This document shows, one piece after another, positions 9,413-19,413 of a DNA stretch of 41,261 nt; position 1 is the stretch's first letter; every line of letters begins with the position of its first letter. This DNA comes from Chara braunii (Eukaryota > Streptophyta > Charophyceae > Charales > Characeae). The notes under the pieces were generated by a model. That model had not been told where the DNA came from and made no database searches. It saw only the letters and a list, made by a program, of their open reading frames with translations. Where the stretch lies: the NCBI GenBank assembly GCA_003427395.1, contig BFEA01001073.1, positions 117,934-159,194 on the forward strand, in the 5' to 3' direction. The translations under genes and the position numbers were made by a program.

Positions 9413-11730
9413 AAAATATGCGTGTCATTCTTGCGCGGCGGCTTCTATAGATCTGCGCGACAAATTTAAGTCGTGCGATCTCGAAGATCGTGCAACTGAA
9501 ATTCAACTGCGCTAGGTTTGTTCAGCCCTTAGGGGTTGCTCCTCAAAAAGAGCTAGCACCAACAGGGTACCGTCGGGCCTGATCTCAGCGCCTGCTGGGT
9601 AAAAGCTTGATGTTGTAACCTATTGGGCTAGCTCCTACTGTTGATGCGGTAGGAACAATCCTTTTACATGAAGGACTAAACTTCTAGCAAACTCTAGTTT
9701 ATGGCCCAAGAGACCTTGCTTGGTAACCTCCCCACATAGCAAACGACCCATCCGAGGCTCGGACAAGTGCCCAATCAGGTAGTCCTTAACATTGGGCTCT
9801 TTGACACTCAACGTGAAATCAACCCCTCGCGGCTTAATAAATAAATAATTAAGTCTCTCATTCCTCCCACACCGCAACTTTGTACCTGGCGCGGTGCTCT
9901 TTTTAGTCTACACAGGAGGTGAATCTAAATCGCACGTCATTATTTTAAGTAGGATAAGAGTTATACTTAACATTCCAACGACCCTACATACCAATAACCT
10001 TCCCAAAGCGGATTACAACCGGTCACTCCGCCGTTCACTGTCATTACTCTCGAACGCCTCAAGCGTCCGAACTTAGGTTTAAAAGTTTTAGTATCTCGGT
10101 CCTAGGGTTGGTTAAGATAAACCTTTGGCAAATGCATATCTCACCAAGCCTCTTAATTAAAAAAAAAAGTCTGACAATGTCCGATGTTATAATCCCCAAC
10201 AAATATTTTGTCAAGGTTTTTATCTCGACAACGTGATACCCACAATCGCTCGACCCTTTAAGGGCTTCAGCGTTCCGCACGACACTCAAGTATCATAAAT
10301 AAAGTATCGTGAAAGGAATTTCCTTTGCGATATTGAACGGTTGAAGGATAAAGTCGTTCAACCCTCATGGCACCTCTGTTCCCTAGGCAGAGCGTTACGA
10401 TAGGTAGGGTGCAAATGTTCAGCGCATAGGGAAAACCTTTTTGCGTTTGAACAGGAACCTGAAATTTACTGGACAAGGACCTCGAATTTCAGGTTCATGA
10501 CCAACGTCCGCGCAACGAATTCAAATAGCAAAAATAAGCATGCGCATTGTCGTGGGTATCGGGCGTATGTGTATACTCGCGTGACCTTGGTTGTGCAAAG
10601 TAAGTTGGTTGAATCAATTAGATAAAGAGTTTGTATGACATCAGACGATCATTCTCACAAATATTGATGTGGCTTATCTATCAACATTCACACAATATAC
10701 AAACAATCACCAAAACTCAATCCATCACCTTTCTTGCATACCTGCAATCAGACACAAAAATTTGACAACAACATTTCACACACTGAGAGAGTCAACTTTA
10801 TCATTTTCTGCGACTCATATCCCACCTGGATGAAAACATTAACAAGCATATAAAAACCCGCAAGAGCTAAGACTTTAGGTTGAGGTGCAGAAGTATGTAA
10901 GTCGTATCATAAACCAACACGTTATCAAAGGATAACAGAAAAGTCATCCTTTGTACGATCATGCCGAATGAATCGAGCCTTCAATCGAATGCGTAGACCT
11001 GCATCATGGTACGGGTAAAAAAAAACAATGCGGCATAAATGAAGAATATGCTTTGTATCGTAGTCTAACTTCTCTGCTAACTTCTCGCTTATCTTCCTTT
11101 AATCGGTACCAAAAGTTGTTGAAAATTTTAGCAGCATTTCTCATAAACAGAGTGGATTGCCAAGTCTTTTCTAACATAAAATGCTATCTCTCAAAATTTT
11201 AGAAAATTTCGGTAGCGCTTCCCATAAAGAAAGTGTCTTTCCAAAATTTTCGCGAGCCCAAAAATGTCTAACTCTTTTATAATTGTAAAAATTTTGGCAG
11301 CTCTTCCCGAAGAAAAATGATACTGCCAAGATTTATTCATAGTTAAAAATATGAAAGCAGAGTACAGCTATACTTGTGACTAACTTTTAACACTCACTTG
11401 ATAGTTAGAACTGAAGATAGTCTACACGATCATTCTTTGAAGATGGTATCGTGAGCCAGTACTAACCCTAACTTATAATAAGGTCAGTCCCACCTTATCC
11501 CAGATTTCTCTCACATCATTCATCTTACCTACCTATAGCTCCATCACTCAGCAAGTATCTAAGGCGACTAAGCTATCGAAAAAAATCCCCAAAAAATACC
11601 CACAAAAACACACACAAGTGAGCACAATAACATCTCTTGCCCCCTCAGTTTTTTTTCCAGACCACATAGTTTGTTCCAATCTATCGTTATTCCTCTTTTA
11701 CCCTTCCTTATATAAGGCATAGGATCATAC
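9413..11730. other. Intergenic DNA, no gene recognised
   Basis: ORFs here are short and match nothing I know. Between 11120 and 11330 the words AAAATTTT(A/C)G and TTGGCAGC(A/T)(C/T)TTCC recur several times, hinting at an old degenerate tandem repeat. Confidence 0.4.
10455..10496. other. Perfect 12-bp inverted repeat
   Basis: GAACCTGAAATT (10455-10466) and AATTTCAGGTTC (10485-10496) are exact reverse complements separated by 18 nt. Nearby, AAAGGAATTTCCTTT (around 10314) is a second short palindrome. Confidence 0.8.
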
Positions 11731-11734
11731 AATA

Positions 11735-12345
11735 CAACTTATGGGTATGACTGATCTGCGTAAGTTATATGAGTAGGCCACACTTACTTATGGTGTCGTA
11801 GCTTGGTAGAACAAGTAAACGTAAGGCATATTACCATGTCACACCAACTTATGGTGTGGCTAACTTCTGCCTAGACAAGTGACATAAGGCGTATGGCCAG
11901 GCCGCACCAACTTATGGTGAGGTTGACCAACATGAACATTTGGTATACACAAATAACCGGGTTGCTTCAACTTGTAAGGAAGTTCAACGTTTGCTTTAAC
12001 AAACGACAAGAGGCGTATGACTAAAACACATCAACTTATGTTGTAGTTAGTCAACCAAAACAATGGCATATAGCATAAAACTAGGTTACTCAACTTAGGG
12101 GTAGTCCATCCTGCGTAGATAAGCAACATGCACATATGACCGAACAACCTCCAACTTACGGGTTCGTCGAGTCTCTGCAACACAACCATGTCCGACAAGG
12201 TTACACCTTCATTCTCTCTTCCAACAAATGGTCAGTTGACCCCAACCAAGCCTTAATTATGTTTAAAAATAGCCAAGTTTCATATGATTTTTTGCCTTTG
12301 TATTATTATAGGCATAAGACTGAACTATCCAACTTATGGATGAAT
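11735..12345. repeat. Degenerate ~61-bp satellite with dyad core
   Basis: The core CACACCAACTTATGGTGTGG, an imperfect palindrome, recurs with its ACTTATGG (or variant) at 11737, 11786, 11847, 11910, 11970, 12034, 12093, 12154 and 12332. Most spacings are 59-64 bp. Between cores a second motif, ACATAAGGCGTATGACC or similar, recurs. Further cores at about 13170, 13272 and 13463 show the array continued past the MITE now inserted in it. The array is non-coding. Confidence 0.85.
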
Positions 12346-12383
12346 CCAGTCTGTCCCAAGTTAGTACCTCTCAATTTTATACC

Positions 12384-12886
12384 CTGTGTAGCACGCCGAA
12401 CGTGTTCGCGCGTTCGCGCGAACAGCTTGCGAACATGTTCGGACGAACATAATTTTTTTTTCGTAAAATATATATATATATACATATATACAGTTTGTCA
12501 CAGCCCCTCGTTTGTCGTCCTCTTCTCTCTCTCTGCCTACGGTTTTNNNNNNNNNNNNNNNNNNNNNNNNNNNNNNNNNNNNNNNNNNNNNNNNNNNNNN
12601 NNNNNNNNNNNNNNNNNNNNNNNNNNNNNNNNNNNNNNNNNNNNNNNNNNNNNNNNNNNNNNNNNNNNNNNNNNNNNNNNNNNNNNNNNNNNNNNNNNNN
12701 NNNNNNNNNNNNNNNNNNNNNNNNNNNNNNNNNNNNNNNNNNNNNNNNNNNNNNNNNNNNNNNNNNNNNNNNNNNNNNNNNNNNNNNNNNNNNNNNNNNN
12801 NNNNNNNNNNNNNNNNNNNNNNNNNNNNNNNNNNNNNNNNNNNNNNNNNNNNNNNNNNNNNNNNNNNNNNNNNNNNNNNNNNNNNN

Positions 12887-12921
<35 letters not shown>

Positions 12922-13107
12922 GGTTTTTGATTTTTAACTTATGATTGGCTATGAATTTGAACATGACTCCAAGGCAAAAGTTGCTTGTATTGTTGTTTTA
13001 CATAATATATATGTTTTTTCAGATTTTTCTGAGAATGTTTTATTATTATTTTTTTAATATTTTTTATGTTCGCGTTCGCCTCCGAACGCGAACACGGTGC
13101 TACGGAG
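12384..13107. mobile_element. MITE family 1, copy 2 (8-bp TSD)
   Basis: The second copy of the element at 3508-3831 is flanked by an exact 8-bp repeat TTTATACC (12376-12383 and 13108-13115). The ends are CTGTGTAGCACGCCGAACGT and, reverse-complemented, CTCCGTAGCACCGTGTTCGC. Inside the right end is a perfect 11-bp hairpin, GTTCGCGTTCG (13068-13078) with CGAACGCGAAC (13083-13093). The interior shares GATTGGCTATGAATTTGAAC with copy 1. An N gap inside a (TA)n tract sits in the middle, so its true length is unknown. It lies within the 61-bp satellite. Confidence 0.88.
12547..12886. other. Assembly gap (340 N)
   Basis: A run of N precedes a pure (TA)n tract; a short (TA)n lies about 60 bp upstream of it. 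The gap probably reflects an unassembled microsatellite. ORFs translated across it are meaningless. Confidence 0.99.
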
Positions 13108-13840
13108 TTTATACCTTGAATCTTATTTATTTTATGAGTTTGTCTCTTATCGGTTTATATGGCTAGATCTCCCAACTTATAACGCATAGCCTGCCAATGA
13201 TATACATATTAAATAATTATGTCATATTTTATACTCTGGTTCCACTTATGTTCACGGCTCATGACTTGGTCACACCAACTCATGGTGTGGTTAGCCTAAG
13301 TAGTCTTTGGTTGTGTTTCCCTTTAGAAATAAACATAAAATTGGACACATGCACTTAGAATGTGCACAACTCAATTTAATAACAAAAGAAAAACAAATTC
13401 TGAACACCCAACAAAAGAAAAACAAATTTTGAACACCCCGATAAAAACATGCGACCGGACCGTCCAACTTATGGAGAGTCCCAACCTCTGAAAGTCAAGT
13501 AAACAACCCAACATTAAAAAAAAAAAAAAAAAAAAAAAAAACACTAAGCTCACGCACTCACAATCGAATCAGCATTTGGTTTTCAGACGTAAACAAAACA
13601 ACCTTCCTCCCGCCTTCCCCCTTCATTTTGTATGAATTCATACAAATAAATCTGAATTTTTACACATACTTATTAATTTACCTTTCAAATGAAGTCATAA
13701 AATTAAAATAAACAAAAGTAATAAGTTTTCTCAATCACACTTACATACCAATAAAGAGTAGTATATTTTTAAAGGATGGGATCACAAGTGTAAAACGATC
13801 ATTATACCTGTTTGTTCCCTGCCCCCAGAACCCAGCCTGG
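13108..13840. other. Satellite remnants and AT-rich DNA
   Basis: Contains further CCAACT(T/C)ATGG cores of the 61-bp satellite to about 13480, a local direct repeat (GAACACCC(A/C)(A/G)(A/C) with AAAGAAAAACAAATT at 13385-13440) and an A run at 13517-13540. No gene is seen. Confidence 0.5.
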
Positions 13841-13844
13841 ACTC

Positions 13845-13920
13845 CGACAGAGCTCTCGTAATCGGTGGGTTGACCTCCCACAAGGTCTTCCTGCGGAATA
13901 CGGGTTCCAATCCCGCATGT
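13845..13920 (+). repeat. tRNA-like sequence (SINE head or tRNA relic)
   Basis: ACGGGTTCCAATCCCGC forms a T-arm with a four-pair CGGG/CCCG stem around a TTCCAAT loop. A GACA...TGTC acceptor-like pairing brackets the region. The D arm and anticodon arm are not standard, so this is not called as a functional tRNA. Confidence 0.45.
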
Positions 13921-15339
13921 TGTCTTCCTCTCCGAACTAACCAGACTAGACTTAGAATAAGAAAGACGGCGAGAAAAACTTTTTAGTTTATCATATATAT
14001 GAAGGGTGCTCTCTGACTCACGTGAGAGTGCCTTGAAATCTCAAATCGCCTGAGGGCCCCCACAATGGCGGTCAAACTCAGTACTCGATATCAACCAAAC
14101 ACCGATGATTCGACAACTTCCAAAGCAGTTGTAACTCGTTGGTGCTGGGTAACACCCTTTGAATACGCAACAATGTTACCTTATAGCGATTGTGCCACCT
14201 TGTTATACAAACACACGCAATCTGAGCATTCACTTCAGCAGTAACTCGGTGTCTACCAACGATAGCGACAACTTCAAACCCAGTAAGCTAAGTTCTCCAA
14301 CGCATTGATGAAGCAATTTCACTACTCAGTAGCCTGCTACCACTCAAAACGTCGCTCCTCGACCGCCTCAATGGACCAGCAGTACCTTGGCTTGAGTAAA
14401 ATAACAGTTACTCAAAGAAAGCAGCAACCTTTCAGCGTAGCAGTAAACCTGCTGCTTTAAGAAAATATAATAGTCCTTTGACAACAGCGGCAGCTTGGCA
14501 CAACAATCGGTGAATTTCACGCTGTAATGAAGGAACAATAAACTTGACGAGGAAACGACAACCTCAACAGTTTGAAAACAAGTTGCACCCGTAGTAGTCC
14601 GAGACCAAGTAATCTACACAGCTCGTAGGTCAACCTCAATAATAGTAGATCAAAATTACACGATAGCAGGCTTTGATCGAAGGTTAACTGCGGTAGCAAC
14701 GATCAAAGTCTCGCAGTAGTCATTATTTCATGGCAGCAGCAACATTATAGGTCGAACTCCTCCTTAGCTTGCCTCGATGCACTTCAACGACCGCACCAAA
14801 GAAGCTGGTAACTCTGACAAATATGTTGGTTGCCACCATCTTGCAACCCACTCGTAGCAGCACCATTTGTTTCGCATATCAACATCACAGTAGCAACGCA
14901 GTCATACCACGACTGCCTACGGTAGAAACACATCCAACTTCGAAGATAGCCGTAGAGAGGGTAACCAGTCAGTGTATGATGATGTCTGGCTCTGGCTCCA
15001 AGCTCGTGATTACCTCTCCCAATTGATGATTGCAGCGATGTGTAAGGATGTTGAACCTCCCTCGGCGAGACCTAACTGTAATGCTTCACACGTCGCTGCC
15101 ATCTCAACGAGGTAAGTTTCTCAATCTGTCGCACAGTAGTTTCTTTCTCTCTCTACTCTCTTTGTCAATTGGTACCGGGTCCACCTTACGCCCGAATCCA
15201 ACTGGCAGTGACGACCAAGTTGAAACGATAACGATCATGGCGGAAAGGAAAAGATGGTCGCAATCGCGAGCGACGTAATTGATGAGGACAAAAATCTCGA
15301 AGGGGAGGGAAAATCAAATGGAAGTCAATGTGATCAAGG
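13921..15339. other. CAR-rich intergenic DNA, no gene recognised
   Basis: The stretch 14060-15020 is rich in CAGCAG, CAACA and ACGACAAC words but has no long open frame with a recognisable domain. The ORFs at 14769-15026 (85 residues) and 15030-15278 (82 residues) are not supported by any motif. Confidence 0.4.
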
Positions 15340-15383
15340 GCCTTGCTCCACCACTCAACAAATGTGCAAAATGAGAGTGAAAC

Positions 15384-15916
15384 AACAAAAAAAATTCCAG
15401 GATTAAATAATCATTCTAGAGTAAAATTACATTCAAAATTTTAAATTTTAATTCCATCTTTAAAAATGTCATTCTAATTTTAAAATTTTCCGTCTTACTT
15501 GAAAACATTCCTTCCAAGAATGGGATATCCCTTCTTATTTGAAATGCATGCTAGAGATGGAATGAAAGTTTGGATGAGTTCATGAAATATTTTAATTGAA
15601 TTGTTATTCTAAGTAAGGATTTGCAGTCATAAATAGGTTAATCTAATATAAAATTAGAAGATATTTGTTGTAGTCGAATGAAAGTTTAATTAAAACATTT
15701 CATAAACGCGTCCAGACTTTCATTCCATCTTGAACAAATAGATGTAGTTGGAAGGGAAAACTCATATTTAAACGGGAACTTATCAAATTAAATTGTAAAT
15801 TTTAGAATTGGACGAACATTGGAATGATAATTTATAAATATGAAGGAGTTTTTTTTTATGGAATGTTTTTTCAACTTTCATTTCTCGTGGGAATTTTTTT
15901 ATTGATCTTCTGTTGG
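15384..15916 (+). mobile_element. AT-rich MITE family 2, copy 2
   Basis: Left end CAACAAAAAAAATTCC. The body is shared with 26140-26608 and, inverted, with 6337-6859: ATTCCATCTTTAAAAATGTC, GGGATATCCCTTCTTATTTG and GACGAACATTGGAATGATAA. It splits a copy of the short TIR element (left half to 15383; right half from TGTTGGAACATGGGAAGATAC near 15937), so it inserted later. The right border contains a 26-bp tandem duplication ending CTTCTGTTGG, so the exact end is uncertain. Confidence 0.8.
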
Positions 15917-16484
15917 AAATTTTTTTATTGATCTTCTGTTGGAACATGGGAAGATACATCACCATAAAGATGACCACGTTGAATATGCCTTGGATGACAA
16001 CGATAATCTAAATTATCACGGATATGACCTTGACAACGAACCCGAGCGGGATCCCAACCATTGATATGAATAGCAGCAGAGCCACCTTGTTGAAGTCGAT
16101 AACAAAACACAACAATACCACGATAACGAGAACGAGCGTAGGGAGCAGCGATGCCCCCGCCCTCGGATTGTGCGAGAATGAGATGATCTCCCCTTAAATC
16201 ACAGAAAGTTTCAATGCAACTTAATTTTTATTTTTATTATTTTTCCTTCCTTTGTATTTATCTCGTTCCTTCGTCCAAATTCACTTGTATCCTTTCCTTT
16301 CACTGACTTCCGTTTCTTTTTTGCCGCATTTATATTTCTTCCTACCATTATCATCCTTCTCTCCCTACTTTGGTCTCTCCCGCAATCGCCATGTTCATCC
16401 TCTCCTTATGAGTCATCGTCTGTTCGACCGTCCAACAAATGAAAATGAAAAATGATAATGAAACTTCTGCTGAAACTTAACTAG

Positions 16485-16673
16485 ATGCAGGAGAAACACC
16501 ACGAGCAGGAAAAACACCAAGATGATCGCTATAACGAAGGTCACTTCTATAACGACGCACACAACGAGTTCGAAAAACACCTTGATAATGACGGTCTCCA
16601 TGACTTCGACAAAATGCAACACAATCACCAGCAACCACGACGCCGGACCCCACCACCACCGGGCTTCGAATGA
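16485..16673 (+). other. His/Asp/Glu-rich 62-residue ORF, doubtful
   Basis: A short open frame in one of the NAN-phased modules. It is rich in H, D, E, N and Q (for example EKHHEQEKHQDD) and ends in a run of prolines. It has no signal, domain or conserved core. Similar composition appears in broken frames in the neighbouring modules. I consider it a product of the trinucleotide-phased repeat rather than a gene, but it is the longest intact stretch of that kind. Confidence 0.15.
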
Positions 16674-17560
16674 CGACTACCAAGACTACCTAGGTGATAA
16701 CGAAAAAGTGTGAGACCATGGGGGCCTCGCTCCACTACTCACGAAATGTACTAAATAAGATAAAATTTTTCCCCTACACTATGAGAAGATACCTGCAGCT
16801 TGATGAAGTCTCCCCTCCGCTATTGTAACTGCCAATTGTCGCTCGTCCGTTATAACGAGAAAAATGAGGATGGATAATTTACTAGATCGTGGAAAAAGAC
16901 ACATGCACGACGACAAGCACAACAAACTCGATGGACACAGTGTAGCGACCACGAAGATAACGGCAAGACGAACTCCTCGATGAACACAACCATCACAAAG
17001 AATAGCATGCTGATATCGATCAAGCCCCAAATCTTGATGACGACGATCGTGATAATGAGCTCGAAGGCACGACTAATCGACCTTACTCCACTTCTCACCA
17101 AATGTGCTAAATGGGAATAAATCTTCCACCAGTACACGGGAAGGGTCACACTTAGGTAAAGTACTTTCATGCTCTTTCTTTCTCCCTTTCTCCAAATGAA
17201 AATCGCAGTCAGGACGAGCAATGAAGAATGAGAATAAAACTGCGATTTGGCCGAACAAGAGTGTGGACCCCACTCTACTAATTAATTCTACAAAATGAGA
17301 ATGAAACTTTCGCTAGAATGTGGGAAAATACGTTAATGTGAGGAGATCGATCACCTTAAAGACGATCACCACAATACACACGACTTCTAGGATGAAAACG
17401 AGCCTAATGGGCCGCGCGACCACCAATGGTGAAGACGAGGACCAGAATGAAGTCGAAAATAATGAGCAACACGACCATATGAGGAGCAGACTTGTTTTGA
17501 GTAGCAACAACGATAACCCTGTTGTAAGATTATGGAGACTGCACCAAAGGTAAGCAATAA

Positions 17561-18529
17561 CTCGATACCTGCTTTTTTTTCCCATTTTAACTTCCTTTCC
17601 ACTCTCTCTTTCTCTCAGCTTCCCGATCCTTCTTCCTCTTGCTCTTCGCCGTTCCCTCTTTCACTATTTGATCCCATTCTCGTTCACCCCGTCAGTTGCG
17701 TTTTTTTCCTACCGAAATGTATCAACCCCACACGCAGCCTCTAACCTTCATAGCGCCAAATCTGTTGCTCGGATTCAAAATCTGACAGGACCATCTGATC
17801 TGAAATGCATGAAAACCTCTAGTTAGCATCTTCGTTCGCCTGCATCGGTCAAGAATTGACCGAGATACATCAATTCTTAATCGCTCATCCATCCTCGTCG
17901 CCTCTCTTGAATCCAACTTTTTTTTTTTTTGTTTATCATCGTCTCCCCCCACCTAACGGCCAAACCAAGCTTATCATTTAACTTGCCCGAGGCCAAAACA
18001 TCGGGACTGACTATTTCCCTAACCGTTTTCATTCAAGAATAGACAAACACCACTTTCTGCCATTTGTTTCTTCTCCTTTTTTCTTCGTCTGCGCCTTCGT
18101 CTTTTCTTTTTCGTCTCAATTTCCTTCAATTAACGCAACACTATCTCTCGTAACCCTGCGTGATGAAAGGGCAAGCAACATTCCCAACGGACAATGCGCC
18201 CCGTCAACTTAAACTGCTCCTGCCCATCTCCTCTCGGATGTATCCAGCCAATTTTTCATCAACGGTTCATTCAAAGTCGATCTACCACAGTATCAAGCAG
18301 CGGGTCATGCAAGTCTCCTCTGGACCGTCCCAATCTTAACGGATGTCCAATCGGACCATACTGTGGCTACAACCTCGAGGGATCATCAGTGAACTGTCCA
18401 GTCCTAGGAAATCCATATGTCCGTATTTTCAACAGTTTGTGGGTGTACCAACCGAGCTAATTTCGTTAGTTCTATGACCAGTCTCGAGACCGGTATCGAG
18501 CGACGACCTTGAGATATCCTTGTCGAATT

Positions 18530-18532
<3 letters not shown>
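17561..18532. other. Intergenic DNA, no gene recognised
   Basis: Pyrimidine-rich from 17570 to 17720 and 18060 to 18130. An 88-residue ORF at 18194-18460 contains several Cys and Pro-Ser residues, but I recognise no family and see no splice context that supports it. Confidence 0.4.

Positions 18533-18571
<39 letters not shown>
18533..18571 (-). other. LINE-A poly-A tail
   Basis: A run of 39 T on the plus strand is the A tail of LINE-A. A second T run with the same flank (ACACCCCCGCCAGTGTTAGAG) occurs at 18724-18742, probably the same tail reused by a chimeric read. Length is uncertain in a homopolymer. Confidence 0.7.
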
Positions 18572-18575
<4 letters not shown>

Positions 18576-18646
18576 CCCCCGCCAGTGTTAGAGGTGCTGA
18601 TAAGAGCAGACACCTCTAACACCTGGGGAGAGGCTCCATCTATTGG

Positions 18647-18684
18647 CTGTCTCTTATACACATCTAGATGTGTATAAGAAACAG
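18647..18684. other. Nextera mate-pair junction adapter (artefact)
   Basis: CTGTCTCTTATACACATCT (18647-18665) is followed by AGATGTGTATAAGAAACAG (18666-18684). This is the Tn5 mosaic end joined head to head to its reverse complement, with one mismatch. This 38-bp palindrome is the circularisation junction of Nextera mate-pair libraries. It is not genomic. Confidence 0.98.
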
Positions 18685-18764
18685 CGCTGGAACCACTCTT
18701 TTGATCCCTTCTTTTAGCCCCCCTTTTTTTTTTTTTTTTTTTAACACCCCCGCCAGTGTTAGAG

Positions 18765-18802
18765 CTGTCTCTTATACACATCTAGATGTGTATAAGAGAC
18801 AG
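18765..18802. other. Second Nextera junction adapter (artefact)
   Basis: A perfect copy of the 38-bp junction, CTGTCTCTTATACACATCT plus AGATGTGTATAAGAGACAG. Translated, it gives the well-known contaminant peptides MCIRDS and SYTHLDVYKRQ. The sequence between and around the two adapters is likely a gap-fill chimera. Confidence 0.99.
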
Positions 18803-18879
18803 CTATTGGTGGGGAGCATCACCTGCTGGGAAACGGGCCAAGCGTCCCATACACAGATTGGTTTTGCAGCATGAAAGGT

Positions 18880-19330
18880 CCTGCCAGCATTGATTACCCT
18901 GGTATCCAGGGGATTGACTGAGCAGGAGGTAGGGGGGGGAACCTCTACACCTTAGGAACGGCGCCAGATGTCCACTGTAACTTTCTAGTTCCCCCCCCCC
19001 ACCCAGTCTGAAAGGTATGAAATGTTCACTTCCTACTGCTGGAAACCGGGCCCAGCGTCCCCTTTCTGAAAACAGACTGAGCAGGAGATGGGGGTGGGGG
19101 AGAGGGGGAACCTCTACGCCAAAGAATTGGCGCCAAATAACTACGGTAACTCACTAGTTCCTCCTTCCCCCACCCAGTCTGAGGGGGAGCCTCTACGCCA
19201 AAGAATTGGCGCCAAATAACTACTGTGACTCACTAGTTCCTCCTTCCCCCACCCAGTCTGAGCTATCTGAACCATCGCTTTCCTATCTGAACCTCCGTAG
19301 TTCCTCCCTCCCCCCCCCAGTCCGAACTGT
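18880..19330 (-). repeat. 88-bp tandem repeats in LINE-A 3' UTR
   Basis: CCTCTACGCCAAAGAATTGG and the following GCGCCAAATAACTAC block start at 19111 and 19199, an 88-bp period, and are almost identical. A more diverged copy begins near 18942. Each ends in a C-rich tract before CACCCAGTCTGA. Tandem repeats in a 3' UTR are common in LINEs, but the collapsed or expanded copy number cannot be trusted so close to the adapter artefacts. Confidence 0.75.
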
Positions 19331-19413
19331 CTGAACTCTCATCGTCGGCCCGGCGTCATTCCTTGTAGGTTTGTGGAGTTCCGGATGGGTTTCCTGTTAC
19401 TGCTCCTGTCCAA

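Larger units (their letters stand above)
15340..17560 (+). repeat. Modules of short TIR element plus NAN-phased DNA
   Basis: The anchor (T/C)TCCAC(T/C)(A/T)CTCA(C/A)(C/G)AAATG and a following AAATGAGAATGAAAC(T/C)TTC block recur at about 15346, 16430 (partial), 16731, 17087 and 17271. After each comes a stretch of codon-like triplets whose middle base is A (GAN, CAN, AAN), giving His/Asp/Asn/Glu-rich translations. Examples are near 15970-16065, 16485-16615, 16895-17060 and 17345-17510. Two anchors are 356 bp apart. Stops and frame changes break any continuous protein. It looks like a decaying multimer in which a TIR element and a trinucleotide-phased segment were amplified together. Confidence 0.55.

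Noticed and set aside
9541-9650. Possible tRNA-like sequence on the minus strand (GAGCTAGCCCAATAGGTTA then GAGATCAGGCC)
   Set aside because: The A-box resemblance is fair but the B box is poor and arms do not pair well.
12136-12964. Long ORFs at 12136-12930 (+) and 12377-12964 (-)
   Set aside because: Most of their length is N from the assembly gap and the rest is (TA)n.
18404-18874. ORFs with MCIRDS and SYTHLDVYKRQ
   Set aside because: Translations of the Nextera junction adapter and poly-T, not biology.
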